NCBI GenBank assembly: GCA_900553135.1
Contig: USCO01000047.1
Location: 1 to 14,458 of the forward strand
Length of the DNA: 14,458 bases
Direction of reading: 5' to 3'
From: an uncultured Eubacteriales bacterium
GTDB taxonomy: Bacteria > Bacillota > Clostridia > Oscillospirales > Oscillospiraceae
Positions 6,019 to 14,458 of this stretch are shown here, in pieces. How positions within the stretch are numbered: position 1 is the stretch's first letter; each line of letters starts with the position of its first letter. The position numbers and the translations under genes were made by a program. Under the pieces are notes generated by a model, which was not told the origin of the DNA, searched no databases, and worked only from the letters and a program-made list of their open reading frames with translations.

Positions 6019-7392
6019 ATGAAACGGACCCTTGCCATGCTTCTCGCCGCCGCCCTGGCCCTCGGTCTTGCAGGCTGCGGCCCAAAGGAGACTGCCCCAG
6101 GCTCCCAAAGCACCTCTACCCATGAGGCGGACTTTACTGTGGTCCAGGAGCCCACCTACCCGGAGTTTCCTCAGTTCCCCCAGCAGCCTTCGGAGGATAG
6201 CTCCGAGGCCGACTGGCAGGCCTATTATGATGCCTTCGACAGCTACTACAGCGCCGTGACCGCCTTTCGCGGGGGAGGCGTCATGGAACAGACCCGGCTC
6301 GCCATGAGCCAGTTTGCCGCCGCCAGCGCCCCGCTGGCCCTGAAGGGACAGGAGGGGCAGAACGTTGTCTACTCCCCCGTGTCCCTGTGGTCCGCCTTGG
6401 CCATGGCCGCCCGGTGCGCCCAGGGGGACAGCCAGAGCCAGGCCCTCCAGGTGCTGGGCGTCTCCCAAGTCCAGGATCTGGACACCCAGGCCCAGGCTCT
6501 TTGGCGGGGCCTGTACACCGACGACGGGGTCAGCGCCCTGGTGCTGGCCAACTCCATCTGGCTCAATGATGCCCAAAAGGCCAGCTATGAGCAGACCACC
6601 CTGGACGCCCTGACCCAGCACTACTATGCCGGGGTCTACTCCACCCCCATGGGGACGCCGGGAGCCGACCAGGCGGTGGCCGAGTGGATCGGACAGCAGA
6701 CCCGTGGACTCATCGACCAGAAGGCCGCCCCGGTGGGCACCGAAGAGGAAACCCTGGCCCTGCTCATCTCCTCCCTGTACTACAAGGCAGCCTGGATGAC
6801 CCCCTTCTCCCCGGAAAACACCCAGGACGGGGAATTCACCGCCGCCGGAGGGCAGGCGCTTCCCGCCCAGTTTATGCACGACACTTTCCATGGCACCGCG
6901 CTGATGCGGGAGACCTATCAAGCCGCCGCTTTGGAGACCCAGCTGGGCGACCTGTTCTTTGTCCTGCCCCAGGAGGGGACCACCCCGGAGTCCCTGCTGC
7001 AGGACCCCTCCTTCCTGTCCAGCCTCACCCTGTCCGCCGGGGATGCGGTGGAGTGCCGGGTAGAGTGGTCCATCCCCAAGTTTGACGTAACCGGCTATTT
7101 GAACCTGAACGACACCCTGGCGTCCATGGGTCTCACCGACCTGCTCTCCCCAGAGAAGGCCGATTTGAGCGGACTCACCGACCTGGACGCCTACCTCTCC
7201 TCGGTGCGGCAGACCGCCCGGGTCCGGGTGGACGAGGAGGGCATGGAGGCCGCCGCCGTGGTGATCGCCGCTTCCAGCGAGGAAGCTCCCCAGGAGACAG
7301 AGCCCTGTGTCATGAACCTGAACCGTCCCTTCCTGTTCGTGCTGCGGTGCCAGGGCATGCCTCTGCTGGTGGGAATCGTCAACAACGTGTAA
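6019..7392 (+). CDS. Lipoprotein serpin (serine/cysteine protease inhibitor)
   Basis: This 457-residue protein starts with a lipoprotein signal (MKRTLAMLLAAALALGLAGC), with the lipobox cysteine at residue 20. It should be tethered to the outer face of the membrane. A spacer of about 80 residues rich in Pro, Gln and acidic residues precedes the serpin fold. Serpin hallmarks include NVVYSPVSLWSALAMAA near residues 115-132 and a C-terminal NRPFLFVLRCQGMPLLVGIVNN. The reactive-centre hinge reads EEGMEAAAVV (406-415), close to the inhibitory pattern with small residues after the conserved Gly. The loop length from that Gly is about normal, so real inhibition is plausible. Counting from P15 Gly408 puts P1 near E422 and P1' at A423. 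The start at 6019 is chosen over the upstream in-frame ATG at 5977 because AAGGAG lies nine bases before it and the signal peptide begins there. Confidence 0.92.
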   Translation: MKRTLAMLLAAALALGLAGCGPKETAPGSQSTSTHEADFTVVQEPTYPEFPQFPQQPSEDSSEADWQAYYDAFDSYYSAVTAFRGGGVMEQTRLAMSQFAAASAPLALKGQEGQNVVYSPVSLWSALAMAARCAQGDSQSQALQVLGVSQVQDLDTQAQALWRGLYTDDGVSALVLANSIWLNDAQKASYEQTTLDALTQHYYAGVYSTPMGTPGADQAVAEWIGQQTRGLIDQKAAPVGTEEETLALLISSLYYKAAWMTPFSPENTQDGEFTAAGGQALPAQFMHDTFHGTALMRETYQAAALETQLGDLFFVLPQEGTTPESLLQDPSFLSSLTLSAGDAVECRVEWSIPKFDVTGYLNLNDTLASMGLTDLLSPEKADLSGLTDLDAYLSSVRQTARVRVDEEGMEAAAVVIAASSEEAPQETEPCVMNLNRPFLFVLRCQGMPLLVGIVNNV

Positions 7393-7423
7393 TTTTCGCT
7401 TTTGAAAATACAATTTGTCAACA

Positions 7424-7458
7424 AAAAAAGGAAGCCCGCAGTGCGGGCTTCCTTTTTT
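7424..7458 (+). terminator. Intrinsic terminator of the serpin gene, bidirectional in form
   Basis: AAAAAAGGAAGCCCGCA and TGCGGGCTTCCTTTTTT form a near-perfect stem around a central G, ending in a T-run. It is symmetrical enough to also stop transcripts coming from clpB. Confidence 0.92.
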
Positions 7459-7486
7459 GCTGCCAGTTTCCCGGCCTGATTGTGAA

Positions 7487-7524
7487 AAAAACAGGTGGGC
7501 GCGGCCGTTACAGCCGCTCCCACC
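7487..7524 (-). terminator. Intrinsic terminator of clpB
   Basis: On the minus strand GGTGGGAGCGGC and GCCGCGCCCACC pair with one mismatch around a 7-nt loop (stem arms 7513-7524 and 7494-7505). They are followed by TGTTTTTTT. It lies about 70 bases after the clpB stop codon, beyond two other hairpins. Confidence 0.75.
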
Positions 7525-7529
7525 CAGAG

Positions 7530-7586
7530 GCGAAACGAAGTTTCGCAGGAAGCTTTTTTGCCTACTTTTTTCTCGAAAAAAGTAGG
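7530..7586 (-). repeat. Two perfect hairpins in the clpB 3' untranslated region
   Basis: The first is CCTACTTTTTT (7561-7571) with AAAAAAGTAGG (7576-7586), an 11-bp perfect stem with a 4-nt loop. The second is GCGAAAC (7530-7536) with GTTTCGC (7540-7546), a 7-bp perfect stem with a 3-nt loop. With the terminator at 7487-7524 they make three hairpins in a row. I believe similar AGTAGG/GCGAAAC elements recur in related gut Clostridia, but I could not search for copies. Confidence 0.6.
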
Positions 7587-7594
7587 GTTTTCTT

Positions 7595-10228
<2,634 letters not shown>

Positions 10229-10270
10229 AAGTCAAACCCTCCTTTATATGGGGTTATAATTTCTTTGGTT

Positions 10271-10297
10271 TTAGCACTCTCTATTCTCAAGTGCTAA
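10271..10297 (-). promoter_or_regulatory. CIRCE operator (HrcA) of clpB
   Basis: The inverted repeat TTAGCACTC (10271-10279), nine bases, AAGTGCTAA (10289-10297) matches the CIRCE consensus TTAGCACTC-N9-GAGTGCTAA at 17 of 18 arm positions. It sits immediately after the -10 of the candidate promoter, where bound HrcA would block initiation. hrcA itself is not in the window. Confidence 0.93.
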
Positions 10298-10301
10298 AAG
10301 T

Positions 10302-10330
10302 ATGATAAACGAAACGGCCGGAAAATGCAA
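10302..10330 (-). promoter_or_regulatory. Candidate clpB promoter
   Basis: On the minus strand TTGCAT (10325-10330) and TATCAT (10302-10307) are separated by 17 bp, so the transcription start falls inside the CIRCE element. This fits heat-inducible control by HrcA. Confidence 0.65.
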
Positions 10331-10358
10331 GAGAAATTTTTCCCTGCTTCCGGCCGTT
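10313..10358. repeat. Inverted repeat overlapping the clpB promoter
   Basis: AACGGCCGGAA (10313-10323) and TTCCGGCCGTT (10348-10358) are a perfect 11-bp inverted repeat with 24 bases between the arms. One arm lies in the clpB promoter spacer. In RNA it could be a secondary hairpin after the hsp20 terminator; as DNA it could be a binding site. Confidence 0.5.
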
Positions 10359-10364
10359 GCTCAC

Positions 10365-10393
10365 AAAAGGAGGCAGGCGCGGGGCCTGCCTCC
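10365..10393 (-). terminator. Intrinsic terminator of the hsp20 gene
   Basis: GGAGGCAGGC (10369-10378) and GCCTGCCTCC (10384-10393) form a perfect 10-bp stem with a 5-nt loop, followed on the minus strand by TTTT. It lies just after the hsp20 stop codon. The T-run is short, so some read-through into clpB is possible. Confidence 0.78.
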
Positions 10394-10400
10394 CTGGAGA

Positions 10401-10826
10401 TCACTGAATGGCGATCTTGCGGCTCTGGGGCTGCTCCTCACCCTGCTTGGGCAGGACCAGCTTCAGCACACCGTTGTCATAGGAGGCGGAGATGGCCTCC
10501 TCCCGGATGCCGCTGACGTCAAAGGAACGGGCGAAGCTGCCGGTGCGGCGCTCTCTGCAGATGTACTTGCCGCCCTCGCCCTCCTGGGTCTCCTCCTGGT
10601 GCTTGGCGGTGATGGTCAACACCCCGTCCTGGAGGTGCAGATCAATGTCCTCCTTGGTGAAGCCGGGGAGATCGGCTTCCAGCAGATAGGAGTCGCCCTG
10701 GTCCCGGATGTCGGTCCGGAAGGCGGGCACCTGACGGTGGCTGGCGGGGAACATGGTGCGCTCCACATCGTTAAAGAAATCATTCCAATCGCTGCTCATA
10801 CGACCAAAGGGAATCATGCTATACAT
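10401..10826 (-). CDS. Small heat-shock protein (Hsp20 / alpha-crystallin family)
   Basis: This is an ATP-independent holdase that keeps unfolding proteins soluble for later recovery by DnaK/ClpB. The start is placed at 10826 (MYSMIPFGRMSSDW), with AAAGGAG eight bases upstream; this gives 141 residues, typical of the family. The alpha-crystallin domain spans about residues 36-130. It includes YLLEADLPGFTKEDIDLHL, GVLTITAKH and the closing YDNGVLKLVLPK. The C-terminal IxI motif, used for oligomer assembly, is present as IAI in KIAIQ. The flexible N-terminal arm is short. The gene sits directly upstream of clpB on the same strand but with its own terminator and its own CIRCE, so the two are co-regulated rather than clearly one operon. 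Confidence 0.95.
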   Translation of the reverse strand: MYSMIPFGRMSSDWNDFFNDVERTMFPASHRQVPAFRTDIRDQGDSYLLEADLPGFTKEDIDLHLQDGVLTITAKHQEETQEGEGGKYICRERRTGSFARSFDVSGIREEAISASYDNGVLKLVLPKQGEEQPQSRKIAIQ

Positions 10827-10952
10827 ATCGAAAACTCCTTTCAACCCTTGGGAGACCGCCCTTCCGGCTGCCTCCGGGCTTCTTTCAAACTTTGGCCTTA
10901 GTATAGTCTTCAATTATGAACACTTCTTGCAAACTTTATGTCCAAATTGTAA

Positions 10953-10982
10953 ATTCTAGCACTCTTATATATAGAGTGCTAA
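10953..10982 (-). promoter_or_regulatory. CIRCE operator with overlapping candidate hsp20 promoter
   Basis: CTAGCACTC (10956-10964), nine bases, GAGTGCTAA (10974-10982) matches the CIRCE arms at 17 of 18 positions. On the minus strand TTAGCA (10977-10982) and TAGAAT (10953-10958) are separated by 18 bp, so the promoter appears to be built into the operator itself. A 5' leader of about 120 nt would result. A second possibility, TTGCAA (10927-10932) with TATACT (10900-10905), has an over-long 21-bp spacer. Confidence 0.85.
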
Positions 10983-11003
10983 TAAGTTTTCTCCTCCGCC
11001 CGC

Positions 11004-11033
11004 TTGCACCCCGGGACTTTCGCGTGGTATACT
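11004..11033 (+). promoter_or_regulatory. Promoter of the dehydrogenase operon
   Basis: TTGCAC (11004-11009) and TATACT (11028-11033) have an 18-bp spacer, ahead of the AGGAGG ribosome site at 11063-11068. It begins 21 bp after the hsp20 CIRCE, on the opposite strand, so HrcA binding could also influence it. Confidence 0.65.
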
Positions 11034-11078
11034 GATAAAGTATTCATTTGATTCTATCCTATAGGAGGCCGCAACATC

Positions 11079-12074
11079 ATGGAAAAAGTTTTGATCTGGG
11101 GCGACGAGACCCGCTACCGCCGGGATCTGCCCGATTTTCTGGGGGAGCTGGAGCTCCAGCCCATCTTCTGCCCCCGCAGCACCCCCATCACCACGCTGCT
11201 TCCCCAACACAGTGACGCCTCCTATTTATTTGTAGACGCCATCACCCCCGTCACCGACCAGCTGATGCAGGCCCTGCCCAACCTGAAGCTCATCCACTCC
11301 GAGGGGGTGGCCTATAACGCCATCGACCTGGAGGCCGCCCGGAAGCGGGGCATCTTCGTGTGCAACTGCAAGGGGTGCAACGCCGCCCCCACCGCCGAGA
11401 TGGCGGTGATGCTCATGCTCATGTCCCTGCGCTTCGGCATTCCCGGGGACCGGGCCGTACGGGAGGGCCGCCAGATCCAGTTCAAGGAGGGCATCATGGC
11501 CAGCGGCTCCCCCGAGCTGGGCGAGCGCACCGTGGGCCTGGTGGGCTTTGGCGACATCGCCCAGGCGGTGGCCCGGCGTCTGGGCCCCTTCGGATGCAAG
11601 GTCTGCTACTACGCCCCCCACCGCCGTCCCCAGGCCTTGGAGGAGGAGCTGGGGGTCGCCTATCTGCCCCTTGAGGAGCTCTTCGCCTCCTGCGACCTTA
11701 TCTCCCTCCACTGCGCCGTCACCCCCGAGACCCGGGGCATGGTAAATGACGACCTTCTCTCCCGGGTCCAGCCGGGCACCATCCTCATCAACACCGCCCG
11801 GGGCGCCCTGGTAGACGAGGAAGCGCTTGCGCAAGCGCTGCGCGGCGGCAAGCTGAAATATGCCTGCCTGGATGTGACGGACCCCGAGCCGCCTGCCGCG
11901 GACAGCCCGCTGCGCGGCATCCCCAACTGCATCATGACGCCGCATCTGGCGGGCCTTGCCAACAACGGCAAGCTGAAAATCGGCGCGCACGTGGCCGACG
12001 AGATCGGACGGTTCCTTACAGGCGGGACGCTGGTGTCTGAGATCACGCAGGCCATGCTGGCCACCATCGCGTAA
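11079..12074 (+). CDS. D-isomer-specific 2-hydroxyacid dehydrogenase, with mosaic codon usage
   Basis: This is an NAD(P)-dependent enzyme that interconverts 2-hydroxy- and 2-keto-acids. It has 331 residues, normal for the family. The nucleotide-binding motif is VGFGDIAQA (155-163), a GxGxxA variant of GxGxxG. The catalytic trio is present: R241 in NTARGALVDEEAL, E270 in DPEPP and H289 in TPHLAG. The exact substrate cannot be told; phosphoglycerate, glyoxylate/hydroxypyruvate or a sugar-acid derivative are all possible. The start has AGGAGG ten bases upstream. The DNA is mosaic. Up to about 11,820 Ala, Pro and Thr codons are almost all GCC, CCC and ACC. After that GCG, CCG and ACG become common, as in the two downstream genes. 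The protein stays in frame and motif spacing is normal across the switch. It is five bases from the next gene. Confidence 0.92.
   Translation: MEKVLIWGDETRYRRDLPDFLGELELQPIFCPRSTPITTLLPQHSDASYLFVDAITPVTDQLMQALPNLKLIHSEGVAYNAIDLEAARKRGIFVCNCKGCNAAPTAEMAVMLMLMSLRFGIPGDRAVREGRQIQFKEGIMASGSPELGERTVGLVGFGDIAQAVARRLGPFGCKVCYYAPHRRPQALEEELGVAYLPLEELFASCDLISLHCAVTPETRGMVNDDLLSRVQPGTILINTARGALVDEEALAQALRGGKLKYACLDVTDPEPPAADSPLRGIPNCIMTPHLAGLANNGKLKIGAHVADEIGRFLTGGTLVSEITQAMLATIA
11822..11839. repeat. 18-bp perfect palindrome at the codon-usage break
   Basis: AGCGCTTGCGCAAGCGCT reads identically on both strands. It lies in codons for EALAQAL of the dehydrogenase, exactly where base usage changes. Confidence 0.85.
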
Positions 12075-12079
12075 GCGCC

Positions 12080-13372
12080 ATGGAACGTATCGTTAACACA
12101 GAGCTCGGCGTCATACGGGAACCGCTGCGCGCACCTTTCGGCTTCAAGGGAGGCACGCTGAGCGAGCTGTGGCAGACGGCCGTGCGCCTGACGCTGGACA
12201 GCGGAGCGAGCGGCATGGGTGTGGGCGTACAGAGCGTGCTCTGGTCCGACCCCGTCACATTCTGCGCCTGTGACGAAGCGGGCGGCAACGAAAGAATGCT
12301 GGCGGTCACGCGCCGCGCGCTGGAGCTTTTGCAGGGACAGGCTTTCACAGACCCGCCCGGTATGACTGCGGGCCTGGTGCCGGAGCTTCTGGCGTTCGCC
12401 CGCAGACTTCTGGGACGGGCAGACGTGCCGCAAACCTTTGTACTCAACGCGCTGGTACCCGTGGATTTTGCGCTGTGGCAGCTTTGGAACGCAAAACGGG
12501 GGAACGGCACCTTCGACGCGCTGTGCGCGTCCTTCTGCCCGGAGCTGACGAACCGGGAAAAAGAGTTGGGGAGCATCCCGCTCATCACTTACCATACGCC
12601 GGAGGACGAGCTGCACGCCCTGCTGGAGGACGGCGCCTTTTTATTAAAGGTAAAGATCGGTTCCGACCCGGAGAAGAACGGAGACCCGGAGGCCATGCTT
12701 GCGTGGGACATCGGGCGCCTGCGCACCGTCCACACGGCAGCCGCCGGCTTTACCACGCCGTATACGGAGTGTGGCCGCCCCGTCTATTATCTGGACGCCA
12801 ACGGCCGTTATCCGGACAGGGAATTTCTGCTGCGCTTTCTGGATGCTGCGGACAAGATGGACGCGCTGGAGCGCATCGTGCTGCTGGAGGAGCCGTTTGC
12901 GGGGGACCGGCCGGAACCCGTGCATGGCCTGCCGGTGCGCGTAGCGGGCGACGAAAGTGCCCACAGCGCACAGGACGTTGCCTGCCTGACCCGGGAATAC
13001 GGCTATTCGGCCATCGCCTGCAAACCCATTGCAAAAACGCTGTCCGTCACGCTGGAGATGGTGCGCGCGGCGCAGAAAAGCGGCGCGGCGTGCTTCTGCG
13101 CGGACCTGACGGTGCCGCCTGCGCTTTTGGACTGGAATATGTCTCTGGCGGCGCGGCTGCCGCGTGTACCGGGCCTGCGTGTGGGTGTTGTGGAGAGCAA
13201 CGGCCCGCAGAATTATACCGATTGGCGCCGTCTGGACGCTATGTGCGCCGCGCCCGGAGCCGCCTGGCGCACACCGCAGAACGGCGTGTACCGGCTTGAC
13301 GGAGGTTTTTATGGGGAAAGCGGCATTTTTGCGCCGCTGCCCGCTTATGCGGACACGCTGCGCCCGGTTTGA
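12080..13372 (+). CDS. Enolase-superfamily enzyme (muconate cycloisomerase / mandelate racemase type)
   Basis: This 430-residue protein has the enolase-superfamily barrel residues in the right order. They are LKVKIG with K190 and K192, LDANG with D239, LEEPF with E270, AGDES with D291, and ACKP with K315. These match the KxK general base, the three metal ligands (Asp, Glu, Asp) and the opposite Lys of the muconate-lactonizing subgroup. That subgroup includes cycloisomerases, o-succinylbenzoate synthase and dipeptide epimerases. The reaction is metal-assisted removal of a proton next to a carboxylate, but the substrate is unknown. It is longer than usual (about 360-390), with a larger N-terminal part and an extended C-terminus. 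It starts five bases after the dehydrogenase stop. I see no strong ribosome site, so coupling to the upstream gene is likely. Codon usage is GCG/CCG-rich, unlike the window before 11,820. Confidence 0.82.
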   Translation: MERIVNTELGVIREPLRAPFGFKGGTLSELWQTAVRLTLDSGASGMGVGVQSVLWSDPVTFCACDEAGGNERMLAVTRRALELLQGQAFTDPPGMTAGLVPELLAFARRLLGRADVPQTFVLNALVPVDFALWQLWNAKRGNGTFDALCASFCPELTNREKELGSIPLITYHTPEDELHALLEDGAFLLKVKIGSDPEKNGDPEAMLAWDIGRLRTVHTAAAGFTTPYTECGRPVYYLDANGRYPDREFLLRFLDAADKMDALERIVLLEEPFAGDRPEPVHGLPVRVAGDESAHSAQDVACLTREYGYSAIACKPIAKTLSVTLEMVRAAQKSGAACFCADLTVPPALLDWNMSLAARLPRVPGLRVGVVESNGPQNYTDWRRLDAMCAAPGAAWRTPQNGVYRLDGGFYGESGIFAPLPAYADTLRPV

Positions 13373-13408
13373 ACAGGAGGGCCGCGCCCGGAAAGGAATG
13401 TTGAACCT

Positions 13409-14440
13409 TTGGATTTGAAAGTGCATTTTGCCGTGGCGGGCTGCGGCGTGATCTCCCGGTTCCATCTGGACGCGATCCGCTCCATCGAGGACGCGGCGCT
13501 GTGCGGCGTGTATGACCCTGTGGAAGCAAGCGCCCGTGCCGCGGCACAGGCTTACGGCACCCGGGCGTATCCGGATTACGACGCGCTTCTGGCAGACCCG
13601 CAGGTGGATGCGGTGTGTATCTGCACGCCCAGCCACCTGCATGCGCCGCTGGCACTGCAGGCTGTGGCCGCGGGCAAGCATGTGCTCATTGAAAAGCCCG
13701 TGGCGCTGACGTTGGAGGACTGCGACGCTGTGGCCGCCGCAGCACGCGCCGCCGGTGTTCAGGTGGGGGTAGTCTCCCAGCTGCGTTACGGCCCGGCCGT
13801 GGCGCGCGTAAAGCGCGCCTTGGAGAGCGGGGCGCTGGGGCGCATCACGCGCTGCGATTTGTATATGAAATATTTCCGCCCCCAGAGCTATTATGATTCG
13901 GGTACCTGGCGGGGCACACAGGCGATGGACGGCGGCGGGGCGCTGATGAACCAGGGGATCCACGGTGTGGACCTTGTGCGGTATCTGATGGGGCCGGCAG
14001 ACAGCATCTATGCGCTGAGCGGCACGCTGGTGCGGGACATTGAGGTGGAGGATACACTCACAGCTGTGGTGGCCTGGCACTGCGGCGCGCAGGGCGTCAT
14101 TCAGGCGTCGGTGGGGGATTACCCCGGCTTTCCGCGCCGCATCGAGCTGAACGGCGAGTCAGGAACGATCATTTTGGAAGAAGACCGCATCGTTAAATGG
14201 GAGGTGGCGGGAGACTCCGCTTACCATATTTATGAGCAGGAACCCGCGCCGGAGGTGCGCTCCCACAGTGAGGCGGGCGCGATTGACCCTTCGGGGCATG
14301 TGGCACAGCTGCGCAACTTTATCGACGCGGTGCGCGGCGAGGGGACGCTGCTGGTGGACGAGGCCGAAGGCCGCAAGGCACTGGCGCTGGTGCTGGCCGC
14401 TTACCGCTCCGCGGCCGAGGGGAAGCCCGTAGTTCTGTGA
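13409..14440 (+). CDS. Gfo/Idh/MocA-family oxidoreductase
   Basis: This NAD(P)-dependent dehydrogenase family acts on sugars, inositols and their derivatives. It has 343 residues, the usual length. The Rossmann motif is VAGCGVISRFHLDAI at about 9-23. The conserved EKP is at residues 95-97 (E95, K96, P97), and the substrate-side GGGALMNQGIHGVDL carries H185 and D188. The start appears to be TTG at 13409, with GAAAGGAA 11 bases upstream; the nearby ATG at 13398 is in another frame that stops after seven codons. A second in-frame TTG at 13415 is possible. The gap from the enolase-family gene is 36 bp, and its codon usage matches that gene. The likely role is oxidation or reduction of a sugar-acid or polyol intermediate shared with the two upstream enzymes. 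Confidence 0.9.
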   Translation: MDLKVHFAVAGCGVISRFHLDAIRSIEDAALCGVYDPVEASARAAAQAYGTRAYPDYDALLADPQVDAVCICTPSHLHAPLALQAVAAGKHVLIEKPVALTLEDCDAVAAAARAAGVQVGVVSQLRYGPAVARVKRALESGALGRITRCDLYMKYFRPQSYYDSGTWRGTQAMDGGGALMNQGIHGVDLVRYLMGPADSIYALSGTLVRDIEVEDTLTAVVAWHCGAQGVIQASVGDYPGFPRRIELNGESGTIILEEDRIVKWEVAGDSAYHIYEQEPAPEVRSHSEAGAIDPSGHVAQLRNFIDAVRGEGTLLVDEAEGRKALALVLAAYRSAAEGKPVVL

Positions 14441-14458
14441 CGCTTTTACCAGTAAAAC

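Noticed and set aside
7424..7586. Series of inverted repeats considered as a CRISPR array or insertion-sequence end
   Set aside because: The hairpins are different from one another, with no repeated unit or spacer pattern, and there is no transposase or target duplication.
10827..10913. Upstream in-frame start at 10913 for the small heat-shock protein
   Set aside because: The extra 29 residues do not resemble an Hsp20 N-terminus, and the ATG at 10826 has AAAGGAG at ideal distance.
12644..14080. A 478-codon open frame on the minus strand, antisense to the enolase-family and Gfo/Idh genes
   Set aside because: Arg/His-rich composition without a domain. Both plus-strand genes have complete catalytic motifs.

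Overview
The window looks like chromosomal DNA of a GC-rich, low-phylum-GC-exception Firmicute, most likely a gut Clostridia member of the Oscillospiraceae type (Flavonifractor/Lawsonibacter/Oscillibacter-like). The reasons are strong AGGAGG-type ribosome sites, sigma-A promoters with 17-18 bp spacers, two CIRCE (HrcA) operators, an RsgI-like membrane anti-sigma factor with PepSY repeats, and a lipoprotein serpin. The taxon is inferred from gene content and style, not from a marker gene.

Layout. 1-769 (-): a glutamyl-queuosine tRNA(Asp) synthetase cut by the window edge. 837-3392 (+): a promoter, an ECF sigma factor, its translationally coupled membrane anti-sigma factor (SEAL/RsgI-like module plus four PepSY domains) and a shared terminator. 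4957-3391 (-): an operon of two short CHR-family (chromate-type) transporter subunits and a small HEXXH zincin. 5021-5910 (+): a possible leader peptide and a membrane-anchored C39-type cysteine peptidase. 5914-7458 (+): a lipoprotein serpin with its own promoter and terminator. 10330-7487 (-): clpB, with a CIRCE operator and a multi-hairpin 3' region. 10982-10365 (-): a small heat-shock protein, also under CIRCE. 11004-14440 (+): a 2-hydroxyacid dehydrogenase, an enolase-superfamily enzyme and a Gfo/Idh/MocA oxidoreductase, probably one catabolic operon of unknown substrate.

How they fit together. The sigma/anti-sigma pair looks like a cell-surface signalling switch. In it, an Asn-Pro site in the ectodomain may be self-cleaved and the PepSY repeats may sense something outside the cell. 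The peptidase and serpin are both predicted to face outside and may belong to envelope proteostasis or host-protease defence. clpB and hsp20 form a heat-shock pair (holdase plus disaggregase) placed side by side, each with a CIRCE.

The most striking anomaly is inside the dehydrogenase gene. Codon usage switches abruptly at about 11,820, from GCC/CCC/ACC to GCG/CCG/ACG, exactly at an 18-bp perfect palindrome, and the new style continues through the two downstream genes. This marks either a natural in-frame recombination junction or an assembly chimera. A second oddity is a peptide in the anti-sigma ectodomain that matches the signature motif of Na+-translocating decarboxylase beta subunits. 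I did not find a CRISPR array, an insertion sequence, a prophage, or tRNA or rRNA genes. There is no gene-free stretch longer than about 300 bases.
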